A stretch of 64,000 nt of DNA, from assembly GCF_000526715.1 (NCBI RefSeq), contig NZ_JAGP01000001.1:1612001-1676000 (forward strand), read 5' to 3'. The notes under the pieces are model-generated. The model was given only the letters and a program-made list of their open reading frames with translations, had not been told where the DNA came from and did no database searches. Below, piece by piece: positions 46,579 to 53,925 of the stretch; the stretch's first letter is position 1; each line of letters begins with the position of its first letter. The position numbers and the translations under genes are program-made. This DNA comes from Hydrogenovibrio kuenenii DSM 12350. GTDB taxonomy: Bacteria; Pseudomonadota; Gammaproteobacteria; Thiomicrospirales; Thiomicrospiraceae.

Positions 46579-46648
46579 ATGTCTTCTGCAATGAGTTGTC
46601 TGTCGAAGAAGGTTTACTTCACCCAATAAATTGGGTGAAGCTTTTTTT
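46579..46648 (+). terminator. soxB 3' element and terminator, second copy
   Basis: Near-identical to 46083-46151. The stem is CTTCACCCAA/TTGGGTGAAG (46617-46640) with seven T's. Relative to the first copy, one C-G pair has become T-A, a compensatory change that preserves the stem. Confidence 0.85.
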
Positions 46649-46663
46649 GCTCCAAATCCTATT

Positions 46664-47266
46664 TTACTCAACACCTCTGTTTTCAACACACGTTTCATAT
46701 TGTGCGATTAAAGCATCCATAACTTTTAATAACGCCTGATACTTATCGGTTCTCTCTAATTGCTCTAGTAACAACATAGTGGCTTCAAGCGTAGACAAGC
46801 TTTGTGCATTCTTTTGCTTGCGTATTTTGTAGTTAGAAGGCAAATCAGGATTAATCACAATACGTGGCAGTTTTGCCAATGCGGGATTAAGAAACAGCAT
46901 CTTTTTGGTTTTCTTCCAAGTACCATCCAAAATCAAAACACGGCAATCTGGTAATGAAAACTCATTAGGAAAGCTCTCTGCTTGATAAGTGGTCACATCC
47001 TCTTCTTGCGTTGCTGGGTATAACAAGAAAGTGCGTTTATTCGAGCGAAGAATATCATCTAAGGTGGCTTTTGGAAATTGCTCTCCCACCTCAAAGCGAG
47101 TATTTTTCAAGCTAGCATGTGTGAGCCAAGCTGTACCCTTAATATGCTTGGTTTCCAATGGGTGTTGTAAAAAAAACACCTCTACTTGATTATCAAGCTC
47201 AGGCAATACAGAGCATAAACATAAACTTTCCAATCGATGGCATTTTGTACAATAGACTCTGGCCAT
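46664..47266 (-). CDS. tapT: tRNA-uridine aminocarboxypropyltransferase (DTW domain)
   Basis: A 200-residue DTW-domain enzyme that adds the 3-amino-3-carboxypropyl group from SAM to uridine in tRNA (acp3U47 in E. coli TapT). The N-terminal zinc motif is YCTKCHRLESLCLC, followed by FFLQHPLETKHIKGTA and the signature DGTWKKTKKML, where DGTW stands in for the DTW box. The frame opens at 47323, but homologues begin near MARVYCTKC, so I chose 47266; this also reduces overlap with the divergent GNAT gene. Confidence 0.85.
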   Translation of the reverse strand: MARVYCTKCHRLESLCLCSVLPELDNQVEVFFLQHPLETKHIKGTAWLTHASLKNTRFEVGEQFPKATLDDILRSNKRTFLLYPATQEEDVTTYQAESFPNEFSLPDCRVLILDGTWKKTKKMLFLNPALAKLPRIVINPDLPSNYKIRKQKNAQSLSTLEATMLLLEQLERTDKYQALLKVMDALIAQYETCVENRGVE

Positions 47267-47304
47267 AATGTTAAGCACCTTTAAGTTGATTGGAAAAACC
47301 TGAT

Positions 47305-47757
47305 ATGACAAGTCCGATGGCACCGATACACTGCCAACAAGCTAAAGACAGCACTTTTTTACTCGGCAACCGGTTTCTAAAACAGCATGGGCAAGCGACA
47401 GCAGGTAGAGCGGATTTGCTTTTCACCATCCACTTCGAGCAAACCTTAATCGGCGCAACTTGGTTGCGCCCACTTGATAACTATTTATGGCTGCGCAGTC
47501 TTTTTATTATTCCAGAATACCGTCACCAAGGCTTTGCATCAGCATTGCTGAAACATATACAACAATCACTTGGACAAACTCAAAAATCGTCAGGCATTGT
47601 CTGCTTGGTAAAACCTGATCTATCAGATTTTTATCAACACAATAGTTACCTTATAGCTGAACTTGCCTCTTTACCCAAAGCAGTTCAAACCACCTTTGAG
47701 CCCTATTTAAGACAACACCCAGCCTGGCAGATTTTTATATACGAAACCAGTTTATAA
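47305..47757 (+). CDS. GNAT family N-acetyltransferase with a repeat copy in its 3' end
   Basis: A 150-residue single GNAT domain. The acetyl-CoA loop is RSLFIIPEYRHQGFASALLKHI (Arg/Gln-x-x-Gly-x-Ala pattern) around residue 70. The substrate is unknown. The frame could also start at the TTG at 47290. The last 20 codons include HPAWQIF, encoded by a copy of the dispersed repeat (47715-47736), so part of the protein end is repeat-derived. It overlaps the convergent phosphatase gene by 6 bp. Confidence 0.78.
   Translation: MTSPMAPIHCQQAKDSTFLLGNRFLKQHGQATAGRADLLFTIHFEQTLIGATWLRPLDNYLWLRSLFIIPEYRHQGFASALLKHIQQSLGQTQKSSGIVCLVKPDLSDFYQHNSYLIAELASLPKAVQTTFEPYLRQHPAWQIFIYETSL
47715..47736 (-). repeat. 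Dispersed repeat inside a coding region
   Basis: Reverse-orientation copy (core CACCCAGCCTGGCAGATTTT) read in frame as His-Pro-Ala-Trp-Gln-Ile-Phe near the end of the GNAT gene. It is the only coding copy in the window. Confidence 0.85.
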
Positions 47758-48240
47758 GTGGTTTGCTCGAATATCATCAAGCAGGCCTTTTGATGCGGCG
47801 GTTACCAAATCAAAGACATGATCAAAGCCAGCGGGCCCGCCATAGTATGGGTCAGGCACTTCTGTCTCATCGTACTCCGGTGCAAAATCAAGGAACATAC
47901 GAATTTTTTCACGATGCTCAGGCAAGGCCAGTTCCATTAAATCCATATAGTTTGAACGATCCATTGCCAAGATATAATCGAACTGAATAATATCCCCTAG
48001 ATCAACCTTCCTAGCGCGTAAATCCGCCATAGGAATCCCACGCGATTCAGCCACTTGCGTAGAGCGAGCATCTGGCTGTTTCCCCACATGATAAGCCGCT
48101 GTTCCAGCAGAATCGATCAAAACAAGATCTGACAACGCAGCTTCATCAACCATACGTCTGAACACCGCATGCGCTGTTGGCGAACGGCAAATATTGCCTA
48201 AGCAAACAAAAAGAACCCTTACCTTTTCTTTATTTTTCAT
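47752..48240 (-). CDS. Low-molecular-weight protein tyrosine phosphatase
   Basis: A 162-residue LMW-PTP. The catalytic loop VCLGNICRSP (Cys-x5-Arg) lies near residue 10 and the general-acid loop is EVPDPYYGGPAGFD. It dephosphorylates phosphotyrosine or arginine-type substrates; the target is not evident. The frame can start at GTG 48258, but ATG 48240 has a GGA 9 bp upstream and fits homologues. The codons before the catalytic loop coincide with a direct repeat whose other copy is 3.3 kb away at 51477-51497, so the present N-terminus and promoter were probably supplied by the inserted island. Confidence 0.88.
   Translation of the reverse strand: MKNKEKVRVLFVCLGNICRSPTAHAVFRRMVDEAALSDLVLIDSAGTAAYHVGKQPDARSTQVAESRGIPMADLRARKVDLGDIIQFDYILAMDRSNYMDLMELALPEHREKIRMFLDFAPEYDETEVPDPYYGGPAGFDHVFDLVTAASKGLLDDIRANHL
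48192..48212 (+). repeat. Left direct repeat (attL-like)
   Basis: TATTGCCTAAGCAAACAAAA plus one A, within the LMW-PTP gene. On the reverse strand it encodes the residues around LFVCLGN. Beyond the exact 21 bp, AAC and TACCTT are also shared with the right copy. Confidence 0.8.
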
Positions 48241-48530
48241 ATACTTACATCCAATCACAAACTAGATTTATGTGAAAAAACTGAGTTTTTTATTAAAAAA
48301 CTCAATAACTTAAAAAATGTTTTGGGGAAAACTAATCTCAACTACCTTAAAAAGTAAACTCTAAAAATATACTCTGATAGTGATTCAATAATCCGCCTCT
48401 AAATTTAGAGCATATTAAATTCAATAAACTTTATTGTGATATATGGTAGAGTTTTTAGTATTTTTTACCACTATTTGACAGATTATGTCTTTATTTCAGA
48501 ATTTCAAATATTATTGAATGGGGATTATTC
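48241..48530. other. AT-rich intergenic region at the left of the island
   Basis: This stretch lies between the phosphatase start and the GNAT-ASCH gene. It contains a perfect TGAGTTTTTT/AAAAAACTCA dyad at 48282-48304 and a TTGACA hexamer at 48475-48480 that could belong to the promoter of the downstream gene. No -10 box is convincing. No other gene is seen. Confidence 0.5.
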
Positions 48531-49607
48531 ATGGCTAACTTTGAATACAAACAACTATCGGAAATTAATTTAGAACAAGAGTTTTTTGATTCATTAAAAG
48601 AAGCTTATCCTGAATTTCCGATATGGTATCAAAGAAAGGCCTCAGAAGGCGAATGTGCATATGTTTTATTTAATAAACATCAGCAATTAGATGCTTTCTT
48701 ATATTTAAAATGTGAAGGACTAGATGAAAATTACTCTGATATAGACCCCCCATTTGAACGGGGAATCAGAGTTAAAGTTGGGACTTTAAAAGCTATTTCT
48801 AGGGGAACCCGACTTGGAGAAAGGATAATTAAAAAAATCATTGATTATGCTTCTGAATCTGAAATCTCTGAAGTATATGTAACCGTTTTTGATGAACATG
48901 ATCACTTAATCGAATTACTGAAAAAATTTGGCTTCATGCATTGGGGGAAAAAGACGAGCACAAGAGAAAATGTTTTAGTCAAAAGACTCGACTTTCACTT
49001 TGATGACCAAAACGGCAACTTTGATATTTATAAAAGTTATCCCCTCGTTAATACATCAAATGTAAATTATTGGGTTTTGGGAATTTATCCGGAATTCCAT
49101 ACTAGAATGTTTCCTGATTCCATCTTAACCAATGAGTCATATGAGCTAATTCAGGATGTATCTGAAACCAATACCATTTCTAAAATTTATCTCACAAAAC
49201 TAGAATGTATATCTCAGATGAAAAGAGGTGACATAATTTTAATTTATAGAACTGGAGATGGCCTATCTGCTGCGAGATATAGAGCGGTAGTTACATCCAT
49301 TTGCATTGTTGACGAGATAAAAAGTATTTTCGATTTTCAACACGAACTCGACTTTATGAACTACTGTGAAAAAGGAAGCGTATTTACAACAGAAGAATTA
49401 TCCTATTTTTACCGTTCTAAAAAATACCCAAAGATAATAAAGTTAACCTATAACATTGCCTTACGTCATCGCGTGACAAATGGTGACCTGATTGACCATG
49501 TTCACTTGCATCCTCGCTATTGGGGATGCTTCCCTCTTACTAAAGATCAATTTGGACACATTTTTAAAATGGGCCAAGCGAACAGCAACTTATTAGTTCA
49601 TGTTTGA
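48531..49607 (+). CDS. GNAT acetyltransferase fused to an ASCH/PUA-like domain
   Basis: A 358-residue two-domain protein. Residues 1-165 look like a GNAT domain: VKVGTLKAISRGTRLGERIIKKIIDYA has the acetyl-CoA loop, followed by YVTVFDEHDHLIELLKKFGF. Residues 180-358 look like an ASCH/PUA fold, with VLGIYPEFHTRMFPDS resembling the start of the nearby ASCH protein (LLSIKPEFAEKILSG) and GDIILIYRT as the central strand. ASCH domains bind RNA or nucleic-acid-derived ligands, so acetylation of a translation component or nucleotide is a guess. It is followed 12 bp later by the membrane-anchored gene. Confidence 0.65.
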   Translation: MANFEYKQLSEINLEQEFFDSLKEAYPEFPIWYQRKASEGECAYVLFNKHQQLDAFLYLKCEGLDENYSDIDPPFERGIRVKVGTLKAISRGTRLGERIIKKIIDYASESEISEVYVTVFDEHDHLIELLKKFGFMHWGKKTSTRENVLVKRLDFHFDDQNGNFDIYKSYPLVNTSNVNYWVLGIYPEFHTRMFPDSILTNESYELIQDVSETNTISKIYLTKLECISQMKRGDIILIYRTGDGLSAARYRAVVTSICIVDEIKSIFDFQHELDFMNYCEKGSVFTTEELSYFYRSKKYPKIIKLTYNIALRHRVTNGDLIDHVHLHPRYWGCFPLTKDQFGHIFKMGQANSNLLVHV

Positions 49608-49619
49608 GGGATAAAAATA

Positions 49620-50717
49620 ATGAATACATCAAGCAAAAACTCACTAGCTGTATGGATTGACGGGACACAAGAATATTACACTTACTCTCTGGATGTAAAC
49701 CTAAAAATCACAGGGCCTACAACGGAACGCTTTATAGAAATTGGATTAACAGTTCATGAAGTAGAAGGTGCAAAAAAAATAAACTTATTTTGCCCATTTC
49801 AAATTGATAGTTCATGCATAGAAAATTTAGGAGAAACGTTAACTAAGAAACCTGACACTCTTGGAGCTATGTTCAACTCCACAGTGTCTGTCAGCTCAGA
49901 TCCTACGAATGCATCATCAGAAGTCACATTGAACGGTACAAAAAAACTACATATATGTACATTAGGTTCAGATATTTTTGATGTCACACCTTGTGAAAAC
50001 GATAGTTCATTAATATCTATTAATTTCGATAACTGTATTTCCAAAAAAACTAATAACGGCAGTTATTACTTTCGTTTTAGATTAAATAAACTCCAAGGTC
50101 TACATGAAGAAGAGTCCGGCACTCCCTATTGGTTTGCAGGAAAAAAAGAAGAATATTCTTACTTAGATTTTAGAGTCAATATGCCTAGAAGCCTACCAAA
50201 CAGTATTGCCGTTAAAGCTTTCAAAGATAAGCTATTACGGATTCATGTTTTTCTGCTGGTTGATACAAGTCAAAAAATCGTATTTGGTACAAAATCACCT
50301 AAGGACACTAGGTTATTAGAAAAAGATGACTGGAAAGGGTATTTCCCTAAAAAAAATAAGGCTTTTTCTTTTCTTCATACCGAGGAAGATAAGGCTAAAA
50401 TCGTCGCCTACCATTGGAAGAAAGAGTACTCATATGAAAACGATGCTAATAATGACTATGATTTATTTGTAAAACTAATAACAGAAAAAAGTAATAAAAA
50501 AATAATTCTGACTGCAGCTATTTTCACTCTAATATTTGGTTCTGCTTCCGGTGTCCTCGGGAATTATGCATTTAAAGCATTAGAGGACACCACTTATCCT
50601 GATGCATTATCTAAGCCTAACCAGGTTAAAAAAGCAGAGAATCCTGCATATGACAAAAAGACTCAAATAAAGCTATCTACTCAGCCAAATAGCAAAAAGA
50701 CTGTGGTGGGACCTTAA
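49620..50717 (+). CDS. Unknown protein with a C-terminal membrane anchor
   Basis: A 365-residue protein I do not recognise. About 300 soluble, strand-rich residues are followed by one hydrophobic helix near 304-326 (IILTAAIFTLIFGSASGVLG) and a short polar tail of about 45 residues. There is no signal peptide, so the large domain is probably cytoplasmic. The gene follows the GNAT-ASCH gene by 12 bp in the same operon. Its last 41 bp overlap the convergent ASCH gene. Function is unknown. Confidence 0.6.
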   Translation: MNTSSKNSLAVWIDGTQEYYTYSLDVNLKITGPTTERFIEIGLTVHEVEGAKKINLFCPFQIDSSCIENLGETLTKKPDTLGAMFNSTVSVSSDPTNASSEVTLNGTKKLHICTLGSDIFDVTPCENDSSLISINFDNCISKKTNNGSYYFRFRLNKLQGLHEEESGTPYWFAGKKEEYSYLDFRVNMPRSLPNSIAVKAFKDKLLRIHVFLLVDTSQKIVFGTKSPKDTRLLEKDDWKGYFPKKNKAFSFLHTEEDKAKIVAYHWKKEYSYENDANNDYDLFVKLITEKSNKKIILTAAIFTLIFGSASGVLGNYAFKALEDTTYPDALSKPNQVKKAENPAYDKKTQIKLSTQPNSKKTVVGP

Positions 50718-51051
50718 TTCCAAGCTTTTTTAAGTCAAAAGGTTTTTCATATTCTTGTGGTGAAGATATTTTCAATGCAAAGGCTGTTTCTCTGCCCAAA
50801 AAATATTGATCAAAATAATCTTTCTCAATCCCTGAATATTTAAATGTTTTGCACCACAAATCCTCCGGTGGCATTGATAGTATAGCTTGGACATCAAATT
50901 CACCAACGACCTTCTGGACTGGACTCGAAGCATAAATCACTACAGAACGTACATTCTGATTTTTAAACACTACTTTTCTAAATTCAAAGCGCTTCTGCCC
51001 TGATAAAATCTTTTCCGCGAACTCAGGTTTGATTGACAGTAATACTCTCAC
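50677..51051 (-). CDS. Stand-alone ASCH domain protein
   Basis: A 124-residue ASCH protein: VLLSIKPEFAEKILSGQKRFEFRK at the start, then VVIYASSPVQKVVGEFDVQAIL, the usual order of the family. ASCH domains are related to PUA domains and are thought to bind RNA; the EcYqfB type hydrolyses N4-acetylcytidine, so deacetylation is conceivable. It faces the two forward genes of the island and overlaps the second by 41 bp. Confidence 0.75.
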   Translation of the reverse strand: MRVLLSIKPEFAEKILSGQKRFEFRKVVFKNQNVRSVVIYASSPVQKVVGEFDVQAILSMPPEDLWCKTFKYSGIEKDYFDQYFLGRETAFALKISSPQEYEKPFDLKKLGIKVPPQSFCYLAE

Positions 51052-51476
51052 TCACAATGCCCTTTTATTTCTAATCGTTATGCCAAATTTAAAAATGTAT
51101 TTTGCACTATATAAACATCAATTTGGATATTTTTTCTGTGGTAAGGCACCTGTTTTTTAACAAAACTTATAGCTACTAAAGACAAGTTTGTTAGTAACTT
51201 TGATAATTTTAAGATAGGTAATACTTCTGATATCTGCGCTAAAATTCTTCGCAAAAACGTCGGATATTTGACCAATTAATGCAAGATTAATTTGTTAAAA
51301 CATGGCACTCATAAAAGCTAACAAAATTGTTAGCTCTCTAGCATTTTGGGAGATAATTACCCATCCAGAGGCAAAACTTGCCTACAACTGAAAGTCATAC
51401 TTCCAGTTTGTTTTAGGGATAATTTGAAAAATGATATTAATCTCTTTAAAATCAATGTATTACAATAAACCCCTCT
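51052..51476. other. AT-rich non-coding end of the island with three tandem dyads
   Basis: No credible gene is present. Three dyads lie within 93 bp: AGCTAACAA/TTGTTAGCT (51316-51335), AGGCAA/TTGCCT (51369-51383) and AACTGAAAGT/ACTTCCAGTT (51386-51408, one mismatch). The group could be a structured recombination site, an operator cluster or a folded RNA. Confidence 0.5.
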
Positions 51477-51519
51477 TATTGCCTAAGCAAACAAAAATAA
51501 CAGATACCTTATGACTCAT
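51460..51519 (-). pseudogene. Stub of the original LMW-PTP gene start
   Basis: A reverse-strand frame MSHKVSVIFVCLGNKRGLL-stop. HKVSVIFVCLGN matches EKVRVLFVCLGN of the intact phosphatase, but the frame leaves homology right after the repeat, before the catalytic Arg. This is what remains if the island entered the gene at the catalytic-loop codons. Confidence 0.65.
51477..51497 (+). repeat. Right direct repeat (attR-like)
   Basis: Exact 21-bp copy of 48192-48212, within the phosphatase stub, 135 bp before the pseudouridine synthase start. Confidence 0.8.
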
Positions 51520-51631
51520 AACTCTCTCAAATTTATTATTAAAATCGCTAAAATAGCCACATTCTAACCAAAACTCAAAACTCAAAACTCAAACCTCAAT
51601 AAAGATAAGCAAATTTATTCGTATCAACTTC

Positions 51632-52336
51632 ATGAACAAATCAGCCAGTAAAAACACCAAAACCGGTGGCAGAACCTCTGCCAAACCACCTATTTTACTG
51701 ATTCCCTTTGCGGAAGATTGGCTGGTGTATGAAGATGCTGATGTAATTGTCGTTAACAAACCATCCGGGCTATTATCTGTACCAGGACGAGATGCCGATC
51801 CTTTAGCAAGCTTAATAGGGCAGGTTCAAACCCGCACGCCAGAAGCATTGATTGTTCATCGGTTGGACATGGATACCTCTGGCCTAATGGTGCTAGCCAA
51901 AAATGCGGAGGCGCATCGAAACCTAAGCCGTCAATTTGAAATGCGTGAAACGGCCAAACAATATCAAGCCATCTGCTTTGGGTGCCCTTCTCAATCTGGT
52001 GGTCAAGTCTGCCAACCAATGCGGTGTGATTGGGAAAACCGCCCGCTACAAATGATAGATTTTAAATATGGTAAGTTCGCACAAACCCTGTGGCAGCAGG
52101 AACAACAACTTGAAAACAGTTTCAAAGTACTGCTCACCCCTATTACAGGCCGTTCTCACCAACTTCGCCTTCATATGAAACAACTCGGGCATCCTATGCT
52201 AGGCGACAACTTATATGCCGACCAACCTAATCAACAAGCATTTAAACGACTGCATTTACACGCGTTTCAATTAGGCTTTAAACACCCAACAACTCAAAAA
52301 CACATGGCTTTCAATCAAATAGCAGATTTCTGGTAG
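51632..52336 (+). CDS. RluA family pseudouridine synthase
   Basis: A 234-residue RNA modification enzyme. VVNKPSGLLSVPGRD and the catalytic Asp segment VHRLDMDTSGLMVLAK are followed by PITGRSHQLRLHMKQLGHPMLGD, all diagnostic of the RluA family. The short length without an S4 domain fits RluA itself (23S rRNA U746 and tRNA U32), but specificity is not certain. Four copies of an AAACTCA-type 7-8-bp repeat lie just upstream (about 51570-51598). Before island insertion this gene was probably divergent from the phosphatase gene. Confidence 0.87.
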   Translation: MNKSASKNTKTGGRTSAKPPILLIPFAEDWLVYEDADVIVVNKPSGLLSVPGRDADPLASLIGQVQTRTPEALIVHRLDMDTSGLMVLAKNAEAHRNLSRQFEMRETAKQYQAICFGCPSQSGGQVCQPMRCDWENRPLQMIDFKYGKFAQTLWQQEQQLENSFKVLLTPITGRSHQLRLHMKQLGHPMLGDNLYADQPNQQAFKRLHLHAFQLGFKHPTTQKHMAFNQIADFW

Positions 52337-52505
52337 CTTTGCGAGCCAACATCAAATGGCATAAAAACTGCTATGGAAGTTGGCAATTGAATTCATTGGA
52401 AGCTGAAAAGCCCGCCTAACAACTTTGAAAGTTAGCATTTTGGGCGTAAAGTAACCCTTTAAAGACGCTCACATTGCAAGTGTTTAGCTCAGGAAGGACA
52501 GAGTT

Positions 52506-53897
52506 ATGTCAGAAGTAGATTTGGAAAAAGATGACCAAGCCACAAAAGAAATGCTTGAAATGATGGGAGAAATCCCTGAAGAAAACATTTATAAGGACGG
52601 GACGGGCGTGTCTCGACAGGCGGAAGAAATGATGGACAAACTACGTGATACCGACACTTTGAAAGAAGGCAATGATGCTTCAGCAGATGATCTTCTCGAT
52701 GTACTAAGTGAACTCGATACTGAAAATGAAGATGTTGTTGAAGTACCAGAACCATCAGAGATCGAAGTGCCAGAACCTATTACAAATGAAGTAGCTTCGG
52801 ATAGCTCGGACGAGGAGCTTGAAAGTACCACAGATGATGTCGAATCCGCTGCTGACGCAGAAATGATGGCCATGCTTGACGACGTAGAGAATCAAACCGA
52901 TGAGGCAGAGTTAGTCGCAGAAATGCCGGAGGCTGAAACAACAACTGAAGATGCAGCCGAGCCAGTTACGGAAGAGCCTGTTGCAGAAGAGCCTGCTATC
53001 GAAGAACCAGTTTTAGAAGACACTGTTGAAGACACTGTTGAAGACGCTATGCCTAGTGAAGACATGCCTGAAGATTCAACCGATGATTTATTGGATGAAG
53101 TGGCAAGCCTAACAGAAGATGAAACGGCTCCATCTGTTGAAACCAGTGCAGAAGATATCGCGGAGCTTGAAGACATCATGGGCGATATTCCAGAAGCTGT
53201 TGAAACCGAAATGGCAACAGCATTAGAAGACGATGATTTGACAAAAGAATTAGAACCAGAAGCAGAAGGTGCACAGGTCAATGACATCCTAGATCAAGTA
53301 GAAGCTGAAACGTCTACTGAAGATGAAGAACCTTCCGCTGAAGACGATTCAGCAGAAACCGTAGCTGTTGATGATGAAGCGACTGTTGAAGAAAATGAAG
53401 AACCAATGATCGCAGACGAACCTGCCGAGCTAGATGATCTGGAAGATGAGATTGAGCCTAGTGCTGTAACCGAAGAACCCGTTGTCATGGAAGAAGCGGT
53501 AACTGAAGATGAGGCATCGCCAATATCCACCAATCAAGCAAATGAGTCTGTTGAGATCATGGAGCAAGCTGTCACTTTGGATGAAGAAATTCAAGAACTG
53601 GCCGACAAAGTTTCTAAAACAGCGAAAGAAGCCACGTTAATGGCGATTGAAGTGAGCAAAAAAGCACATGATGCAGCTGACCGCACACAACAAGCGATAG
53701 AAGAAACTTTTAAAGCGACCGAAAGAGCATTTGAAGCGGCTAAAAAAGCTAACTATCAAATTGAATCGGCACAATTAAACTATGAAGCTTCAGGCCAGGA
53801 TATTAGTGCTATTTTGAATGAGTTGCGTTCCAAAAATGATAATTTGCTTCAGCACAATGAACAGCTCAAACAAAAAATAAACGACCTGACAAAATAA
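52506..53897 (+). CDS. Very acidic disordered protein with repeated DDLLD motifs and a C-terminal coiled coil
   Basis: A 463-residue protein I do not recognise. Residues 1-345 are dominated by Glu, Asp, Ala and Val with EEP repeats, and should be disordered. Short motifs recur: DDLLDVLSEL and DDLLDEVASL, EMMGEIPE and DIMGDIPE. A 12-bp tandem repeat (53016-53039) codes for EDTVEDTV. The last 115 residues are an Ala-rich helix with heptads (KKAHDAADRTQQAIEETF). It is not exported. The next gene, 28 bp away, shares the DDLLD motif and an anchor, suggesting a common partner. A good AGGAAGGA ribosome site precedes it. Confidence 0.7.
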   Translation: MSEVDLEKDDQATKEMLEMMGEIPEENIYKDGTGVSRQAEEMMDKLRDTDTLKEGNDASADDLLDVLSELDTENEDVVEVPEPSEIEVPEPITNEVASDSSDEELESTTDDVESAADAEMMAMLDDVENQTDEAELVAEMPEAETTTEDAAEPVTEEPVAEEPAIEEPVLEDTVEDTVEDAMPSEDMPEDSTDDLLDEVASLTEDETAPSVETSAEDIAELEDIMGDIPEAVETEMATALEDDDLTKELEPEAEGAQVNDILDQVEAETSTEDEEPSAEDDSAETVAVDDEATVEENEEPMIADEPAELDDLEDEIEPSAVTEEPVVMEEAVTEDEASPISTNQANESVEIMEQAVTLDEEIQELADKVSKTAKEATLMAIEVSKKAHDAADRTQQAIEETFKATERAFEAAKKANYQIESAQLNYEASGQDISAILNELRSKNDNLLQHNEQLKQKINDLTK

Positions 53898-53925
53898 TAA
53901 ATGCAATTGTAAAAAGGCATACGCC

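Larger units (their letters stand above)
46287..46648 (+). ncRNA. Predicted transcript without a convincing gene, from the second soxB-type promoter
   Basis: The promoter copy at 46216-46280 and the terminator at 46617-46648 would define an RNA of about 360 nt. The only frames inside are 22-23 codons, without well-spaced ribosome sites. The 3' 70 nt are near-identical to the soxB 3' element. This stretch fills most of the 623-bp gap between soxB and tapT. It could be a regulatory RNA or simply a decayed transcription unit; the start is estimated from the -10 hexamer. Confidence 0.4.
48192..51497. mobile_element. Candidate genomic island at the 5' end of the LMW-PTP gene
   Basis: Bounded by 21-bp direct repeats (48192-48212 and 51477-51497, beginning TATTGCCTAAGCAAACAAAA). 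The interior is clearly AT-richer than the flanks. It holds three genes: a GNAT-ASCH fusion, a membrane-anchored unknown and an ASCH protein. The right-hand repeat lies within a stub of an LMW-PTP start. No integrase or transposase is present. Both repeats code for the same catalytic-loop residues, so either site-specific insertion at this sequence or duplication of the gene start is possible. Confidence 0.6.

Noticed and set aside
48282-48304. Terminator at the left of the island
   Set aside because: The TGAGTTTTTT/AAAAAACTCA stem is almost all A-T with the T run inside the stem, so it is a weak terminator. It is listed only as a dyad in the intergenic entry.
51078-51275. A 65-codon reverse frame in the AT-rich end of the island
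   Set aside because: There is no ribosome site, no recognisable domain and a composition expected from AT-rich non-coding DNA. A small toxin cannot be excluded but is not supported.
51301-51476. Integron attC site
   Set aside because: The dyads do not show the R'' (RYYYAAC) and R' (GTTRRRY) boxes at the ends of one long imperfect palindrome, and no integron integrase is in the window.
52589-53533. Long Ser-rich reverse-strand open frames opposite the acidic protein gene
   Set aside because: They mirror GAA/GAT-rich codons of the forward gene (which read as TTC/ATC or Ser codons on the other strand). They lack ribosome sites and overlap a well-supported gene.
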